64,000 bases of DNA. Origin: Primula veris. Lineage: Eukaryota; Streptophyta; Magnoliopsida; Ericales; Primulaceae. The DNA is taken from assembly GCA_963682055.1 (NCBI GenBank), contig OY821743.1:14109566-14173565 (forward strand), given 5' to 3'. The notes under the pieces are model-generated. The model worked only from the letters and a program-made list of their open reading frames with translations, had not been told where the DNA came from and ran no database searches. The translations under genes were made by a program, and so were the position numbers. Shown here in pieces: positions 46,773 to 57,872 of the stretch (the first letter of the stretch is position 1; the number at the start of each line of letters is the position of its first letter).

Positions 46773-47315
46773 TTATAAATGACCAGATTTTTTACAGAAG
46801 TTACAAACTTTAGTTCTAAAAGTAGATTTAACCTCAAATCTATTCAGTTTTTTCTTGGTTGCAACTGTGGTTGCATCTCTGGTTGCAACTGTACTTCTAA
46901 CATCTCTGGTTGCAACAGTACTTCCAACCTTATTGTTAATAACATGAGTTTCAGCTTTAACAAGAGGTTTAACAAAGGTGGTTTTTCCAGTGTTTTCATA
47001 GCCATAATAACCTAAGCCACTGTTATCTTTAGAGGCTCTAGAATAGAACAGCTTGTTATCTAATTTTTCTGAAGTAGAAACATTCAACAGTTTTATTTTC
47101 TTTTTAGTTTCAGTAAGTTCAACTAGCTGTTTGTTAAGTTGCTCAGTAAGACTTTTAACTTCATCCTTTAGATTAAAATTAAGTTTGTTCAAGATCAAGG
47201 ATTGCTTACTCAGGCATTGATACTTTTCATAAAGGACAAGATATTGCCGAGTAATGTTTTCATCAGAAGGTTCTTTCTCATCACTGCTATAGGTTTTAAG
47301 AGTAGTTGTAACCAT
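46773..47315 (-). pseudogene. Gag C-terminal/linker region with coiled coil and second zinc knuckle
   Basis: In frame with gag upstream and pol downstream, separated only by stop codons. A Lys/Leu/Glu-rich stretch (LNFNLKDEVKSLTEQLNKQL) looks like a coiled coil. Near the end are repeated TVATRD units, which are the coding echo of the GTTGCAAC DNA repeat, and a zinc knuckle start CNFCKKSGHL broken by a stop. Confidence 0.75.
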
Positions 47316-47351
47316 GGTTGAAACAAACTCACAGTCACTTTCCTAAGTAAG

Positions 47352-48443
47352 TTATTTTTCAGTGATTATTCCCATAAAATTAACAAAGTTAGAATCATCA
47401 TCTTCATCACTGTTGCTCTCAGAATCACTATCACTGTGAGTGGTAATATAAGCATTTTTGTTCCTTTTTAATGTATTTGCACACTCAGACTGAATGTGAC
47501 CAAAACTTCTACATTCTCTGCATTGGATTTCTCTAGGCTTGTAATCTTTGTTATCATTCTCTTTAGAATTCCACTTCCCTGTAGAATTATTGTTAAACCT
47601 AGATTCTGACTTAAATTGATTATCCCTTTTCTGAAAGTTTTTGAATGTTCCAGTATCATCCTGTTTTTTCTTATAAAACTTTTTGTAAACCTTTTTAGCA
47701 AAGAAGGCTAGCTGTTCTTCATCACTCACTTTCTCACAGACCTTAGATTCAGATTTTTTAGCTTGAAAGGCTATTCCTTTTTCTAGTCTCTTTTGTTTGA
47801 AGAATTTTAGTTCATGAGTACTTAGATTTCCTATAAGTTCTTCAAGTTTAAGATCATCTAAGTCTGTTGATTCTTCAATAGCAGTAACCTTAATCTCAAA
47901 CCTTTCTGGAAGTGACCTTAGAGTTTTCTTAACAAGTTTGGCATCACTGTATTTTTCACCTAAGGTTCCAGCTTGATGGGCAATATGACAAATTCTACCA
48001 TTAAACTGTTCAATGGTTTCATCTTCCTCCATTCTTAAGTTTTCAAATTGAGTGGTTAACTGTTGGAGTTTAAAAGCTTTAACTTTGACAGTTCCTTCAA
48101 AGGTTACTTGTAAAATGTCCCATCCCTCTTTGAAAGTTTCACAATGAGAGATATACCTGAACACACTGAGAGTTACACCAGCAAAGATGAAGTTTATTGC
48201 TGTGGAGTTTGCACTTGATTTTCTGTCCTCATCAGCATACCATCTATCTTCAGGTACATAAACCAGTTCACCTTCACCATCAATTGCAGTTGGAAGCTCC
48301 CAACCATACAACACTATTTTCCATGCTTGTTCATTTTGTTGTTTGATGAAAAATCTCATTCTTATTTTCCACACTCCATAGTTAACTTCTCCTTCAAGTA
48401 ATGGTGGTTTGTTGAACGCGTTTCCTTCCCTCATTAAGTCCAT
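47352..48443 (-). CDS. Copia Gag protein
   Basis: 363 codons from ATG 48443, about 60 bp inside the 5' LTR and primer-binding site. The N-terminus (PPLLEGEVNYGVWKIRM) is the DUF4219/UBN2-type Copia gag start; LRMEEDETIEQFNGRI and ESTDLDDLKLEELIGNL follow. A CCHC zinc knuckle CRECRSFGHIQSEC lies at about 304-317, and the end is acidic. Gag would form the cytoplasmic virus-like particle and bind RNA. This frame is open, but the gag-pol frame downstream is interrupted by stops. Confidence 0.88.
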   Translation of the reverse strand: MDLMREGNAFNKPPLLEGEVNYGVWKIRMRFFIKQQNEQAWKIVLYGWELPTAIDGEGELVYVPEDRWYADEDRKSSANSTAINFIFAGVTLSVFRYISHCETFKEGWDILQVTFEGTVKVKAFKLQQLTTQFENLRMEEDETIEQFNGRICHIAHQAGTLGEKYSDAKLVKKTLRSLPERFEIKVTAIEESTDLDDLKLEELIGNLSTHELKFFKQKRLEKGIAFQAKKSESKVCEKVSDEEQLAFFAKKVYKKFYKKKQDDTGTFKNFQKRDNQFKSESRFNNNSTGKWNSKENDNKDYKPREIQCRECRSFGHIQSECANTLKRNKNAYITTHSDSDSESNSDEDDDSNFVNFMGIITEK

Positions 48444-48488
48444 TTTTACCAGAACATAGGATCCACACTAAGTAAGGTCTAGTGTGAA

Positions 48489-48502
48489 GCTCTGATACCA
48501 AT
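48489..48502 (-). other. Primer-binding site of the Sirevirus-type element
   Basis: ATTGGTATCAGAGC on the minus strand, complementary to the 3' end of initiator Met-tRNA, directly next to the 5' LTR. Confidence 0.92.
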
Positions 48503-49727
48503 TGTAATTCCTATCCGCTGTTCTAGTTGCAGTTTTGCAGTTAGGTTCCAAGTGATGTTGCAACCACAGTTGGAACCTAAGTAAAAATAATGGACAGAAC
48601 TGAATAAAGTTAAATGTACTTGAAATAAATCACACGCACATTTAACAACAGAGTTCACCTAACTAGGCTACGTCTCCAGGGCACTTACCCAGATTATGAT
48701 ATTATAAAAAGCTTACAATATAGGATTCAAGTCTTAATGAAAAACTCTCAGACTCCCTCTAGGTTTTTCTGCCTATCTCTATATTGCTCCTACCTTATAA
48801 CTATCAATTATAAATCAATGGCATCCCACCATTGTTTTCTTTTAAAAGCTCTTTGTGTATTCTCTCTAGAATGAGTTCTTTATAATTTAGAACACGCACT
48901 TTTTACAAGCTAAGTTATCAACTATATAAGCAAGTAAAAACAATCTTCTATCTTCAATGTCTTTTGTGATTGCTTTTGACTTTATTGATTGGCTTCAATC
49001 TTTCCAAACATTACGTGATTCTTCAGCGTGGATTGACTCCAATCATCATTGGTTAATACCTGTTTAATAACTAGCTTGAAAATAGGAGTTAGTCTTTTCC
49101 TATAACAAGGAAACATATAGGATAATATCTTTTAGAGATAATATCTTTAAATATACATATAAAACATTAACTCTATATTTCATTCAATCTTAAACATATC
49201 ATACTGAATTGATAAGGAACAAAGATTGAAACAAGTGATAAAGATTTGCATAAGAATAGAGATATAAATTTATCTATGTGAAGGAAACATAACTTTATAA
49301 ACTAATCTCTTTATATCTTTTAGGAAATCTTTCCATACCACTTTGATATTCTCAATATAGACGAACTAAACCTTTAAGAGCATATGAGAATATATCCTGC
49401 ATACTTTAAAACAAATAATTACCATTAAAGAATAGTTATGCAGATTTACAGAACAAGACAAAATCCTGCAGAACAGCAGGTTGGAACTGTGGTTGGAACT
49501 GAGGTTGCAACATTACTTGAAACCACCAACGCTGTCTTAGTAGGTTGTAACTGCGGTTGCAACATTGCTTGAAACCTATCAACACTTGTCTTAATAGGTT
49601 GTAACTGAGGTTGCAACATTGCTTGAAACCTAACAACACTGTCTTAGCTCATAATAAACAGATAGGATTATTTAGTGAAAACCAATAGACAAAAAATAGA
49701 ATTTAGACCAGAAATCTGGTCCTAACA
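48503..49727 (-). repeat. 5' LTR of the Sirevirus-type element
   Basis: 1,225 bp, the same length as the 3' LTR and alignable end to end. It carries the same ~60-bp GTTGCAAC array at 49480-49650. Confidence 0.92.
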
Positions 49728-49878
49728 TTTTCACAATAATATCTTGTTTGATCAACAAACTGCATCTCTACATAATTTTTGACCTGCCTGTCAATATCTT
49801 TTAGTTGTATAGATCAGTTATAACTGAAAGTGTAACTCATAAACGATTTATTAGTAATATGAAGAATAGGTCCTAACA
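49728..49878 (-). repeat. Right part of the older Sirevirus-like LTR
   Basis: Contains TTATAACTGAAAGTGTAACT and ends AGGTCCTAACA, matching the terminal motif of the intact LTRs. Together with 39170-39741 it suggests the intact element inserted into an older related LTR of about 720 bp. Confidence 0.5.
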
Positions 49879-50041
49879 ATTTGCATGAGTTTGATCACGT
49901 GAATCCCTTGTAGAATGATTCACTTCCTACCCCTAGCTTGCTTGGCTCGTTTATTGAAGAAGTTGATGGACTGTTGCAAAAAGTTGGTATTGAAAGAACC
50001 TTATGTGTGTGAGAATCTATTATCTCTCTCATATTGTGAGT

Positions 50042-50331
50042 GAGTGGTCGGGGAAAATGATTATTTTAAATATGTTGCAATTATTCATATTTCCGAAAGA
50101 TTTAAAAATATATGTAAAAAAAGTGTCAATTAATTTAAAGGCTTGCAACCGTTTATTAACATATGTTTATATCCCTTTCGGTCCTCTCGGCACACCTAAA
50201 AACATTTCCTGCTATTTAGCCATTGTTCTTAATAAACAGACACTAATTAATGATGAATTACAGGTGCGAGGTCAATGATAAAAAAGCGGCATACATACAT
50301 GACAGAGAAGTTTATCAACGAACATCCAAAT
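50042..50331 (+). pseudogene. Second polyketide synthase copy: end of intron and first 68 bp of exon 2
   Basis: Matches 37256-37547 with only a handful of differences by eye, including the splice acceptor (exon starts 50264). The reading frame is kept through KFINEHPN, then homology stops abruptly. Nothing of exon 1 or the rest of exon 2, with all catalytic residues, is present here. It cannot make a synthase. Confidence 0.9.
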
Positions 50332-52559
50332 TGTGAAAATGATATAATAAAAGACATAATTTATTGTTGATTTTAGATATATATCATGAATATATTTTAT
50401 GCTGCCTTATATATATACGTGGTTATCTAGAATAGATATATATGTTATTTATTGCCATGAATGGTAGAGTTGCGAAATCATATATATTCACATTTAAGTA
50501 GGAAAAAATATGAATTTTTCCTAAATAGGCTAACCTATTTGGATACGATGTGTAGGAAAGAGGCGGAAGTCGATATCCTAATGAGGTCGGGTTTTAAGTG
50601 GCATCCGTGCCGTCCACCCTCACCGTCTTTCTTGGTCATTTTTCAAGTAGAGCTACCGAAAGGGGTTGACTAAATAATAATTTCCCCGAGTGTGTTTATA
50701 TAGTGATGTATGTTTCGTCGAATTGGTATTTCAGTATCGACCCGTCGTTCGATCAATGAGAACCGTTTGACATGAGAAGCAAAACTAATGTTTTCGAACC
50801 TGTCGTTTCGAAAAAAAAGTTTGTGCTTGTGCAAACCATAAACATATAAACCAGTCGTTTTATATGAAAAATAATCCAGAACTCCCAACACATGTTGGAT
50901 GCCATGTATGATGAGAAAATCGTAAAACATACTTGCGAATTGACTGTTTAGATGTTGATTTTATTCCGTCACCACATGTTAGTCACCCTGATGTGTGAAA
51001 ATATGATGCCCAATTTTTTTTTGGATGCCATCTTTGATGAGTAAAACATGAGTTTGTTGTTACTCGCGAGATGAAAGATAAGGCGTTGATGATATTCCGC
51101 CGCTATATTTGAGACGTGATGACGTCTGTGATGAACAAATGTCTGAAATTGACATATTGGAGCAATCCTTCACCAAAATACTAGCTTGAAAATTGTATTC
51201 CATAAGCAGTATCGTGAATTTATATTCACCATGTTCCTTTATTGCCCATCTGTTATTGGATAAGAAAATTACCCCGGTGAGTAGTTTTAATCCTACTGGG
51301 TCAATGGCGAATTGTTTGCCTGATATTAATGCTCTTAGTGTATATTTTTTTTCACGAATCGAGAACCAAGACAAGTGTTATTTTTCTCAAACTGTCGCGA
51401 TCCCGATGAATCGCCTAGCCAAGCGAGATTTTAGACAATCGTCAAAATCGAAAACATGTGGCTCCAAGACAGTAATTGAAAGGAACAATATGGCCCGTTG
51501 TCACAAAGCAAGAGATAATACTCAAGGAGGCAACTCTATGCTATAAAGACAAAGGTCATGCACGGTTACCCCTTAAATAGTTCAAAACTATTATAAAGGT
51601 GAAAAAACCGATGCTAATGTGGTTAAAGATAATTGAAAGAAAACTCTTGAGACCTCCGGTTTTGTGGCTCAAATAAGTTTGGTATCTTTCCCTATTGATT
51701 TTGATAAATCATTGAGCCATTTTTTCGCTCATCTGGATTATGTATTTCCATTTGGATTATGGTTTGCCTGTTTACGAAATTTCTCGAAATAATTTAAAGT
51801 GTTTTGAGAAACTTCCTTTGACAAATGTGACCAAACTTTAAATTATGAAATTTTAGGCAATACTTGTGGTGTAGTTGGTTTTCTGGAAATAGTGGGTAAC
51901 AGTGTACCACATAATTTCACCAACTACTTGCCTAAAAGAGTCCTTTAATAATTATGGACCTGTCGTTCCAAATCGAAATCTTTGGTAAAACCAAATTGAT
52001 TTGTCAAATATGAGGTCTTATACTCATGTAGGTCCTGCCGTACCTTGTTGAGTTATAAAATATTCGAGAAAACCATTGTTACCTGATAATAGCTCATGAA
52101 AGAATTGAAATTTATTTACATAGACTCCATTCAATACGAGCAAAAGCATATTTTAGAGGAGTTGAAATGTCTTTCAAGTAGTTGCTACCACATTCTTTAA
52201 AGCATTTAAAGTTATCTTATTATTTCGCCTGTCGTCGAAATGATAAATGATTTAGATGCTAATACATGATTGTCTGTACTATCATTCGCCTGTCGTCGAT
52301 TGATATGAACCTTTTGATATTGTGGCATTGACCGGATGAGATATTCCCGGGTCAAAAGACGATGGTTGATTTATAATCGCATCGCATTTGGATTCTCTTT
52401 TAGGATATATTTCGTGATTAATCCGAAATTAATGCCACTAATGCTCACTTTGAAAGACTAGTATGTGTAAAGATCACGAAATGAACTCGTAGAATTCTTG
52501 TAAAAAATTGAAGGAGTTATTGTGGACTTATCCAACCATAAGACGGGCCATAAATATAA

Positions 52560-52980
52560 ATGGTTATGGTTGATGCATCGACAATATGGTCACATTTTAC
52601 TGTTGTCCACATAAATGCAGCACTTTCCAAACTCTTAGCCTTATCATTAAGTTGATGGCTCATGATCCGGATTATCCTGAAAAGTCTAGTCGACTTGATA
52701 ATACCGAAGAGTAAGAATCGAAATTTCGATTTGAATTACTACAGTTTGGAAATTGAACATCCTGTCGATTATGTTCAGACCCAAATGGACTCACGAAAAG
52801 TTTGATGATGCGACTGCAAATGGTTGCACGCACTTCTTGGTCTTGCACACCAAGATTTATATTTCCGTGCGGGGTCATGCTATTTTGCTGCATTGGTCCG
52901 TCATGAGGCCCATAGACACTCAAACACCATATGCGTACCAGCTGGTTACTGGTTATGAGCCAGAAATCTCATATTAATGA
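52560..52980 (+). pseudogene. Copia integrase fragment
   Basis: Frames read MVDASTIWSHF, ALIIKLMAHDPDYPEKSSRL, then HPVDYVQTQ, GHAILLHWSV and QLVTGYEPEIS, corresponding to the Copia integrase core and following region. Frame changes and the loss of the usual NAGEF segment show decay. Confidence 0.75.
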
Positions 52981-53839
52981 GTGTTTAGAGTGATTAATTA
53001 ATATTTTGATTGAGCCGCTATAGCGTTCAAAATATGGACCTCTGAAGGGGACATAAGTCGATTATGAATCTCCTGCCTATCATTTGATAGACTAACCTTG
53101 GCAAGCGATCTCTTTACAGCATGATATGCGAAAGTGACATCGCTAAGACTGTTCTCCCCGTCATTAGGGGGAGATTTGCACGTTACCGTTGATAAAGAAC
53201 GACGTGAAATAACGTGGCATTATCCACTCAGTCTTAACTTAATCCCCAAAACTGCACTTAGTGATAAGTAAGTGCATAGACTCCCTCAAGTCTAACTAAA
53301 TTCCAAATGCATTTAATGACTTTATGAGATGTCACGAGATCATTTATATCTGCTGCAAAATGCTTGCAAGGATAGACGTCTCTGTCGGATGTCGTGTTCT
53401 TGTAGTAACACGTTGCTTTGGCTGAACCCTCCAAGCAAATGACGCTGCCGTCAGCCTTCAGTCCGTCGTCATTCCCAAGATACGAGCAAGTTGACCGGTT
53501 CCAAATTCGTTTAGCCCCAGAGGTGGTGAACTGAAACTCGTTTGTCGCACGAGATTATAAAGGATCAAGGAGATGTGTGATTTCCTCCTCATCCTAAGAA
53601 TCTCGAAATATCTGTCGATCATGATATCTTAGACGATATTGAAGCGAAACGAGACTGTCATTGATTACTTGTTCATATATTCGGTGACGACTGATAATAT
53701 GAGAAAATTATGACAGGGAACCATGTACTGTTGTCTGAAGTCAACGTAGAATAGACAGGACAAATGGAAAATTGCAATCCAAGTAGACTACTTAGCGAAA
53801 GTGTGTTCGGACCTGTAGCTCCAACACCACCAATGTTAA

Positions 53840-54331
53840 ACGAGTTCGTTTATTTGGTTATTCGTAAGGAAAAGTGATGAGAATTATGAGATTGTAGAAT
53901 GCTCGCATAGTAGCGCAAGGCTTCTCTCACATCTTGGAATTGATTATGAGATGGTTGATTTCCTCGTAATGGACGTTATAACGGTCCCCTACTTTATCAG
54001 TTTAGTAGTTTCCCAAAAACTGATTATGCAGCATGTGATTGTGGTCACTAATTATCTCTATGAGAATTTAGACAAAGAGATATAGATGAAGGTCCCTGTG
54101 TGACTTCATGTGCTTAAATCAAGTAGTTCCTGACCACGGAACACGATCTCAATTGACTGAGATGTTCACTATATGGATTAATATAATCCGAGCGGATGTG
54201 GTATACCGCCTAATTGAGTACTTGATCAGCTTGGGATACTTGAACAAGTATTATGCCCTTGCCTGTTATGAAGCAATCCACGTTTTGGATTTGCCCTTCG
54301 AGATGAAGGATCTTGGGAAGACACGGTAGTG
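53840..54331 (+). pseudogene. Copia reverse transcriptase fragment
   Basis: Traces include LLSHLGIDYE, VMDVITVPYFISLVVSQKL, NLDKEI(Y)MKVP and, later, YRLIEYLISLGYLN and PFEMKDLGKT, matching the order in Copia RVT_2 domains. The YVDD catalytic segment is missing. Confidence 0.72.
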
Positions 54332-55139
54332 ACTCGGCCCGATGATCGAGTCCCGTAAAGATTGAATCTAAGTCCATGATTCAGACTACACCCAGAAGGT
54401 GTTATGACGTTTTAGTCATCATGATGCTAAGTCGTCAGATTCTCCCATGATCGTTCGATCACTAGACATTGATATAGACCCAGTCCGTCCCTGATGAGAC
54501 GATGATGAGTTATTGAACCATGATGTTCATATCTAAGTACAATAAGCGCATCATTGTACTTGGTCTAATGTGCTAGGACGAACATCTCGTCTGTTGTGAA
54601 TGGTATAGCTCGACACAGCATCGCGCTAACACGCTGCCATCGAAATGGCACTAAAGACACATTCCCTTACCTTATGGTAATTTTGAAAGTGGCCTAGTTT
54701 ATCCCATTTGCGTCATCGAGTGTACCTACCCCCTTCGGTACTCGAATTAACGCAACCCTTTTTTGGTTATACCGATGCCGGTTACTTATCAAACCCGCAT
54801 AAGGGATATTTCTAACATGGTATGTCTTTACCATTAGGAATAAGGCAATATCTTGGAGGTCTTGAAATGACTCCAAACGAATCATATGATCTATTCGTGC
54901 TCTATGAGACGACTAGAGAGTGTATATGACTTCGAGCTCGTATTAGCCATATTTGAATTACATATGCTCTGTCTCATTATCCAGATAAAACACTTGTCTT
55001 ATTTGAGGACAACTTGTTGTTATCGATCAAGAGAGACATGACTAGATTATGCTATTTAACATTTCTTGCCAAAATAAATCTTCACATATGAAGTTTAAGA
55101 GCATCCTGTCGAATGCTCGTTTTATTCCACGTTATATTT

Positions 55140-55846
55140 TCTTGCATACAGTCGGGTGCTAGTAAATGAGGCATCCAGTCAAATGCTCGTACTTTTTCTT
55201 GGAATATGAAATCTTTGTACCCAGTTTTGTGCAAGTGAGGGGGAGCATCCAGGTGAATGCTTATTGCACTAATTACTACTTAGTTGAAATCCTCGCACCC
55301 TGTCGTGTGCAAGTGAGGGGGAGCATCCAGTCGCATGCTCGTGTACTCTTTTTGTCCTTAGACCAAGGTTTTTTCCCACTGGGTTTTCCTTGGCAAGGTT
55401 TTTAGCGAGACACGTTCCCATCATACCTCACTTAAGATTGCCGAAATTATGGGGAGTATCCTGTTGTATACTTCTTACCACTATGTACTCTTTTGTCCTT
55501 CGACTAAAGGTTTTTCCTACTGGGTTTACTCTGCAAGGTTTTGATGAGGCACCTGTTTTGTGGTTGATCCCCTACTACTACCACTGTTGCACTCTTTTTC
55601 ATTCGATCAGAGATTTTCCCATTGGGTTTGCTCCGGCAAGGTTTTGATGAGACACACTGTTTTGTGTTTAGTTAATTACATAGAATTTCGGCCTATATCA
55701 TTCGGCTACACAGTTTCTCCTAGGTATCGGTTTTGTCCCACACTGGGTTTTCCGTCCCTAAGGTTTTTATGTGTTTAGCACTGCGAATGAACTCGACTCA
55801 GATCGACTGCATGAAGACGAAGAATTAAAGACGTCCAAAGGGGGAG
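55140..55846 (+). repeat. Repeated polypurine-type and TTTTCCCACTGGGTTT motifs before the 3' LTR
   Basis: GTGAGGGGGAGCATCCAG occurs at about 55238 and 55313, with related GGGGAGTATCC near 55452. AAGGTTTTTCCCACTGGGTT-type strings recur near 55365, 55508, 55612 and 55740. Such reiterated tracts are usual in the 3' untranslated region of plant Copia elements. Confidence 0.7.
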
Positions 55847-56094
55847 TGTTGTAGGATATTATTGGACTATTGGGCTTGTACTTTATGGGCTCAAGTGGGC
55901 TTGTAACCCTACCCCTCTATCTATATAAAGAGGGTTAGGGGTCTTGTATTTGACATTCATTCATACACATTCTGATTAATAAAGACCTACTGTTCCCTCT
56001 CTCTATGTTCTCTCTATGTCCTCTCTATGTTCTCTCTATGTCCTCTCTATGTCTCCTATATAATATATATACTAAGCTAATAAAACTCACAACA
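55847..56094 (+). repeat. 3' LTR of the truncated Copia element
   Basis: 248 bp from TGTTGTAGGATATT to CTCACAACA, preceded by AAAGGGGGAG. It has a TATATAAAG promoter box near 55921, an AATAAAG signal near 55978 and a short TCTCTATGTCC repeat. The synthase 3' flank resumes directly after it at 56095. Confidence 0.85.
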
Positions 56095-56360
56095 GCTTGT
56101 TCGATTTCTTATTTTCATTTTTTCCCTTCATACTTTTGTTATTTGAATTTATCTTCTGTTGTTTTTCGAATAAATTTTTTTATTTTGTAATGGTTTTATT
56201 CTTATCAATGATACGTTGAACTTTTTCATCAGCAAAACCTGATATTAGGAATCGAGAGACACAAACCATGAGCCAAACCTTGCATTTTAGCTTCTCTTTT
56301 ATGGCAGAGTAAAACTAGTTTTAAGAATCCGAGCTCTTTCTCGGACAAGTTCACCCAAGT
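56095..56360 (+). pseudogene. 3' flank of the second polyketide synthase copy
   Basis: Aligns with 38600-38880 in diverged form: TTTTCCCTTCAT, TTCTGTTGTTTTTCGAAT, TTGCATTTTAGCTT and TCTCGGACAAGT. This marks the original downstream end of a second gene copy whose coding part was lost around the Copia insertion. Confidence 0.7.
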
Positions 56361-57299
56361 GAACCTTGTAAGAATGCCCCCTTTTCTTGAAAGAACTGTC
56401 TTATCTCATTTCAAGCTGAACTCTTTCTTGCTATAAGAACCAAATAGTATAAGTTGTAACAAGATGTTCCATCATCGGATGCCATGAACAGATCATATTG
56501 AGTTCACCTTAGCATATTCCTTTTGAAGCCAGAGCTTTATATAATACTTGGCATATTATGTTCCGAAAAGTTAGTACACTACTCTATTAGAAATGTAAAA
56601 TTCAGAATAGTCTAATTCTAATCCCTTTTTTTTTTCTTCATATGACTTTAATATTCTTATAAACATGAGTGAGTATTGTATCATAAAAATCCTCAATTAA
56701 GCTCTTTTTAGACTTGTGCTTCATCATAAAAATCCAAGTATTTATAGAGTGATCATCCAAAATAGTCAATGGAAAATAATATCATCCATTTTAAGTTTTG
56801 CATGTGAGACCCCAAATATCTAAATGTAGAGGTCAAAACACATTCTGTAGCTGTTGAAGTACACATAGGAAATGACAATCTCTTTTGTCTAGAAAAGTGA
56901 CAAACATCACATGGCTTTTCTACAGTTTTTTTAAACATTCACATACTTTCTTGCTAAATATGACAAGTTCTAAACACATATGTGCCCTAACCTATAGAGC
57001 CATTTATTAGCAGAAACAAAAGTCGAAAGAACAATAGGAATTGTAGAATCTTCCTTTAGTACAATATCCACACCTTTCAAGATATATAGATCTTCTTGCA
57101 CGTTATCTATCCCCAATCATTTTTAATGAAGTTTTGTCATGAGTCGCAGTGTGTTGCATTAAATATCAGATTTATGGAGTCGCCGATTGTAGACAAAGAA
57201 ACCTGGAAAATGCCCGATAATTCAAATAAAGGACATTGAAAAGATACTGACATTGATTTTGGACAACACCATAGGTTAGACAGTCATGGTCTCATTGTA
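56361..57299. other. Spacer without recognisable genes
   Basis: AT-rich sequence. On the minus strand, 56753-56938 has a short frame with CDVCHFSRQKRLSFP, which resembles the Copia GAG-pre-integrase zinc region, so small retroelement debris may be present. Confidence 0.4.
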
Positions 57300-57717
57300 G
57301 ACTACACAAAAATTAGGATTTATAGACAATTTAATTAGGTACAATCTAAATTTGTCTCTAAATTATAGTACTTTTTAGGTATATATAAAAACAATGTTTT
57401 TGGACCAAAAATAATTTTTTTTATCCCAAAATCTAATTTTCAGGGACCAAATTCTTTTTAAAAAATTGTCTCTAAGACAATCTCATACCAGCATAAGAAA
57501 ACATTTTTAATTTTGCCTCAAAATAGATTTGGAAACAAATTTAAATTGTCTACTTATATTGATATGAGATTGCCTTTGTAGACAATTTTTTTAAAATTTT
57601 AGTTCCTACTAATTAAATTTTATGCCTAAAAATTAGTTTTGTTCATAAAAAGTACTATTTAGAGACACAATTTAATTGTCTCTAAATAATTTGTAAATCC
57701 TAATTGTTTTTATAATG
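57300..57717. mobile_element. Fold-back MITE, probably CACTA-type
   Basis: The ends mirror each other: ACTACACAAAAATTAGGATTT at the left and AAATCCTAATTGTTTTTATAATG at the right, with further inverted matches inside (GTACTTTTTA, GACAATCTCAT). Ends resemble CACTACAAAAA-type CACTA termini. Flanking triplets GTA and GTT match at two of three bases. No coding. Confidence 0.65.
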
Positions 57718-57872
57718 GTTGTTGGATTCCAACTAATATAGTATCGTTTTAACATGTTACATCTGAAGAATTTTAAACTTATAAGCATCAATTTCACGGG
57801 ATCATTTGTTTTATTGTTCTCGAATTTTCATTTTTTTTGGAATATGTCACCAATTAAGTTGCACCAACCCTA
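57718..57872. repeat. Relic of a synthase upstream region (left part)
   Basis: ATTTCACGGGATCA, TTTTTTGGAATATG and GCACCAACCCTA correspond in order to ATTTCATGGGATCA, TTTGATGGAATATG and GCCAACCCTAC at 35610-35693, upstream of the intact synthase. Confidence 0.5.

Larger units (their letters stand above)
39742..49727 (-). mobile_element. Sirevirus-type Ty1/Copia retrotransposon (decayed, ~10 kb)
   Basis: Two 1,225-bp LTRs (39742-40966 and 48503-49727) flank an internal region read on the minus strand in the order gag, protease-integrase, reverse transcriptase, RNase H, then an extra ORF. The primer-binding site ATTGGTATCAGAGC (48489-48502) abuts the 5' LTR. A polypurine tract AAAGGGGGAGAT abuts the 3' LTR, with further GGGGGAG copies upstream on the minus strand near 41100 and 41370. 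Long LTRs, an extra ORF after pol and repeated polypurine tracts are Sirevirus traits. Flanks TCTTC and TTTTC differ at one of five bases, fitting a decayed target duplication. LTRs differ at a few dozen sites by eye. In-frame stops and an integrase deletion show it is inactive. Confidence 0.92.
50332..56094 (+). mobile_element. 5'-truncated, heavily decayed Ty1/Copia element
   Basis: Plus-strand Copia pol traces in order: integrase (about 52560-52980), reverse transcriptase (about 53840-54330) and weak RNase H traces (about 54450-54700). These are followed by repeated polypurine-type motifs, a tract AAAGGGGGAG and a 3' LTR. No matching 5' LTR exists to the left; the start abuts the broken synthase exon. 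Many stops and shifts mark it as old and inactive. The first 2 kb (50332-52500) has no recognisable gag and may include other debris. Confidence 0.82.
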
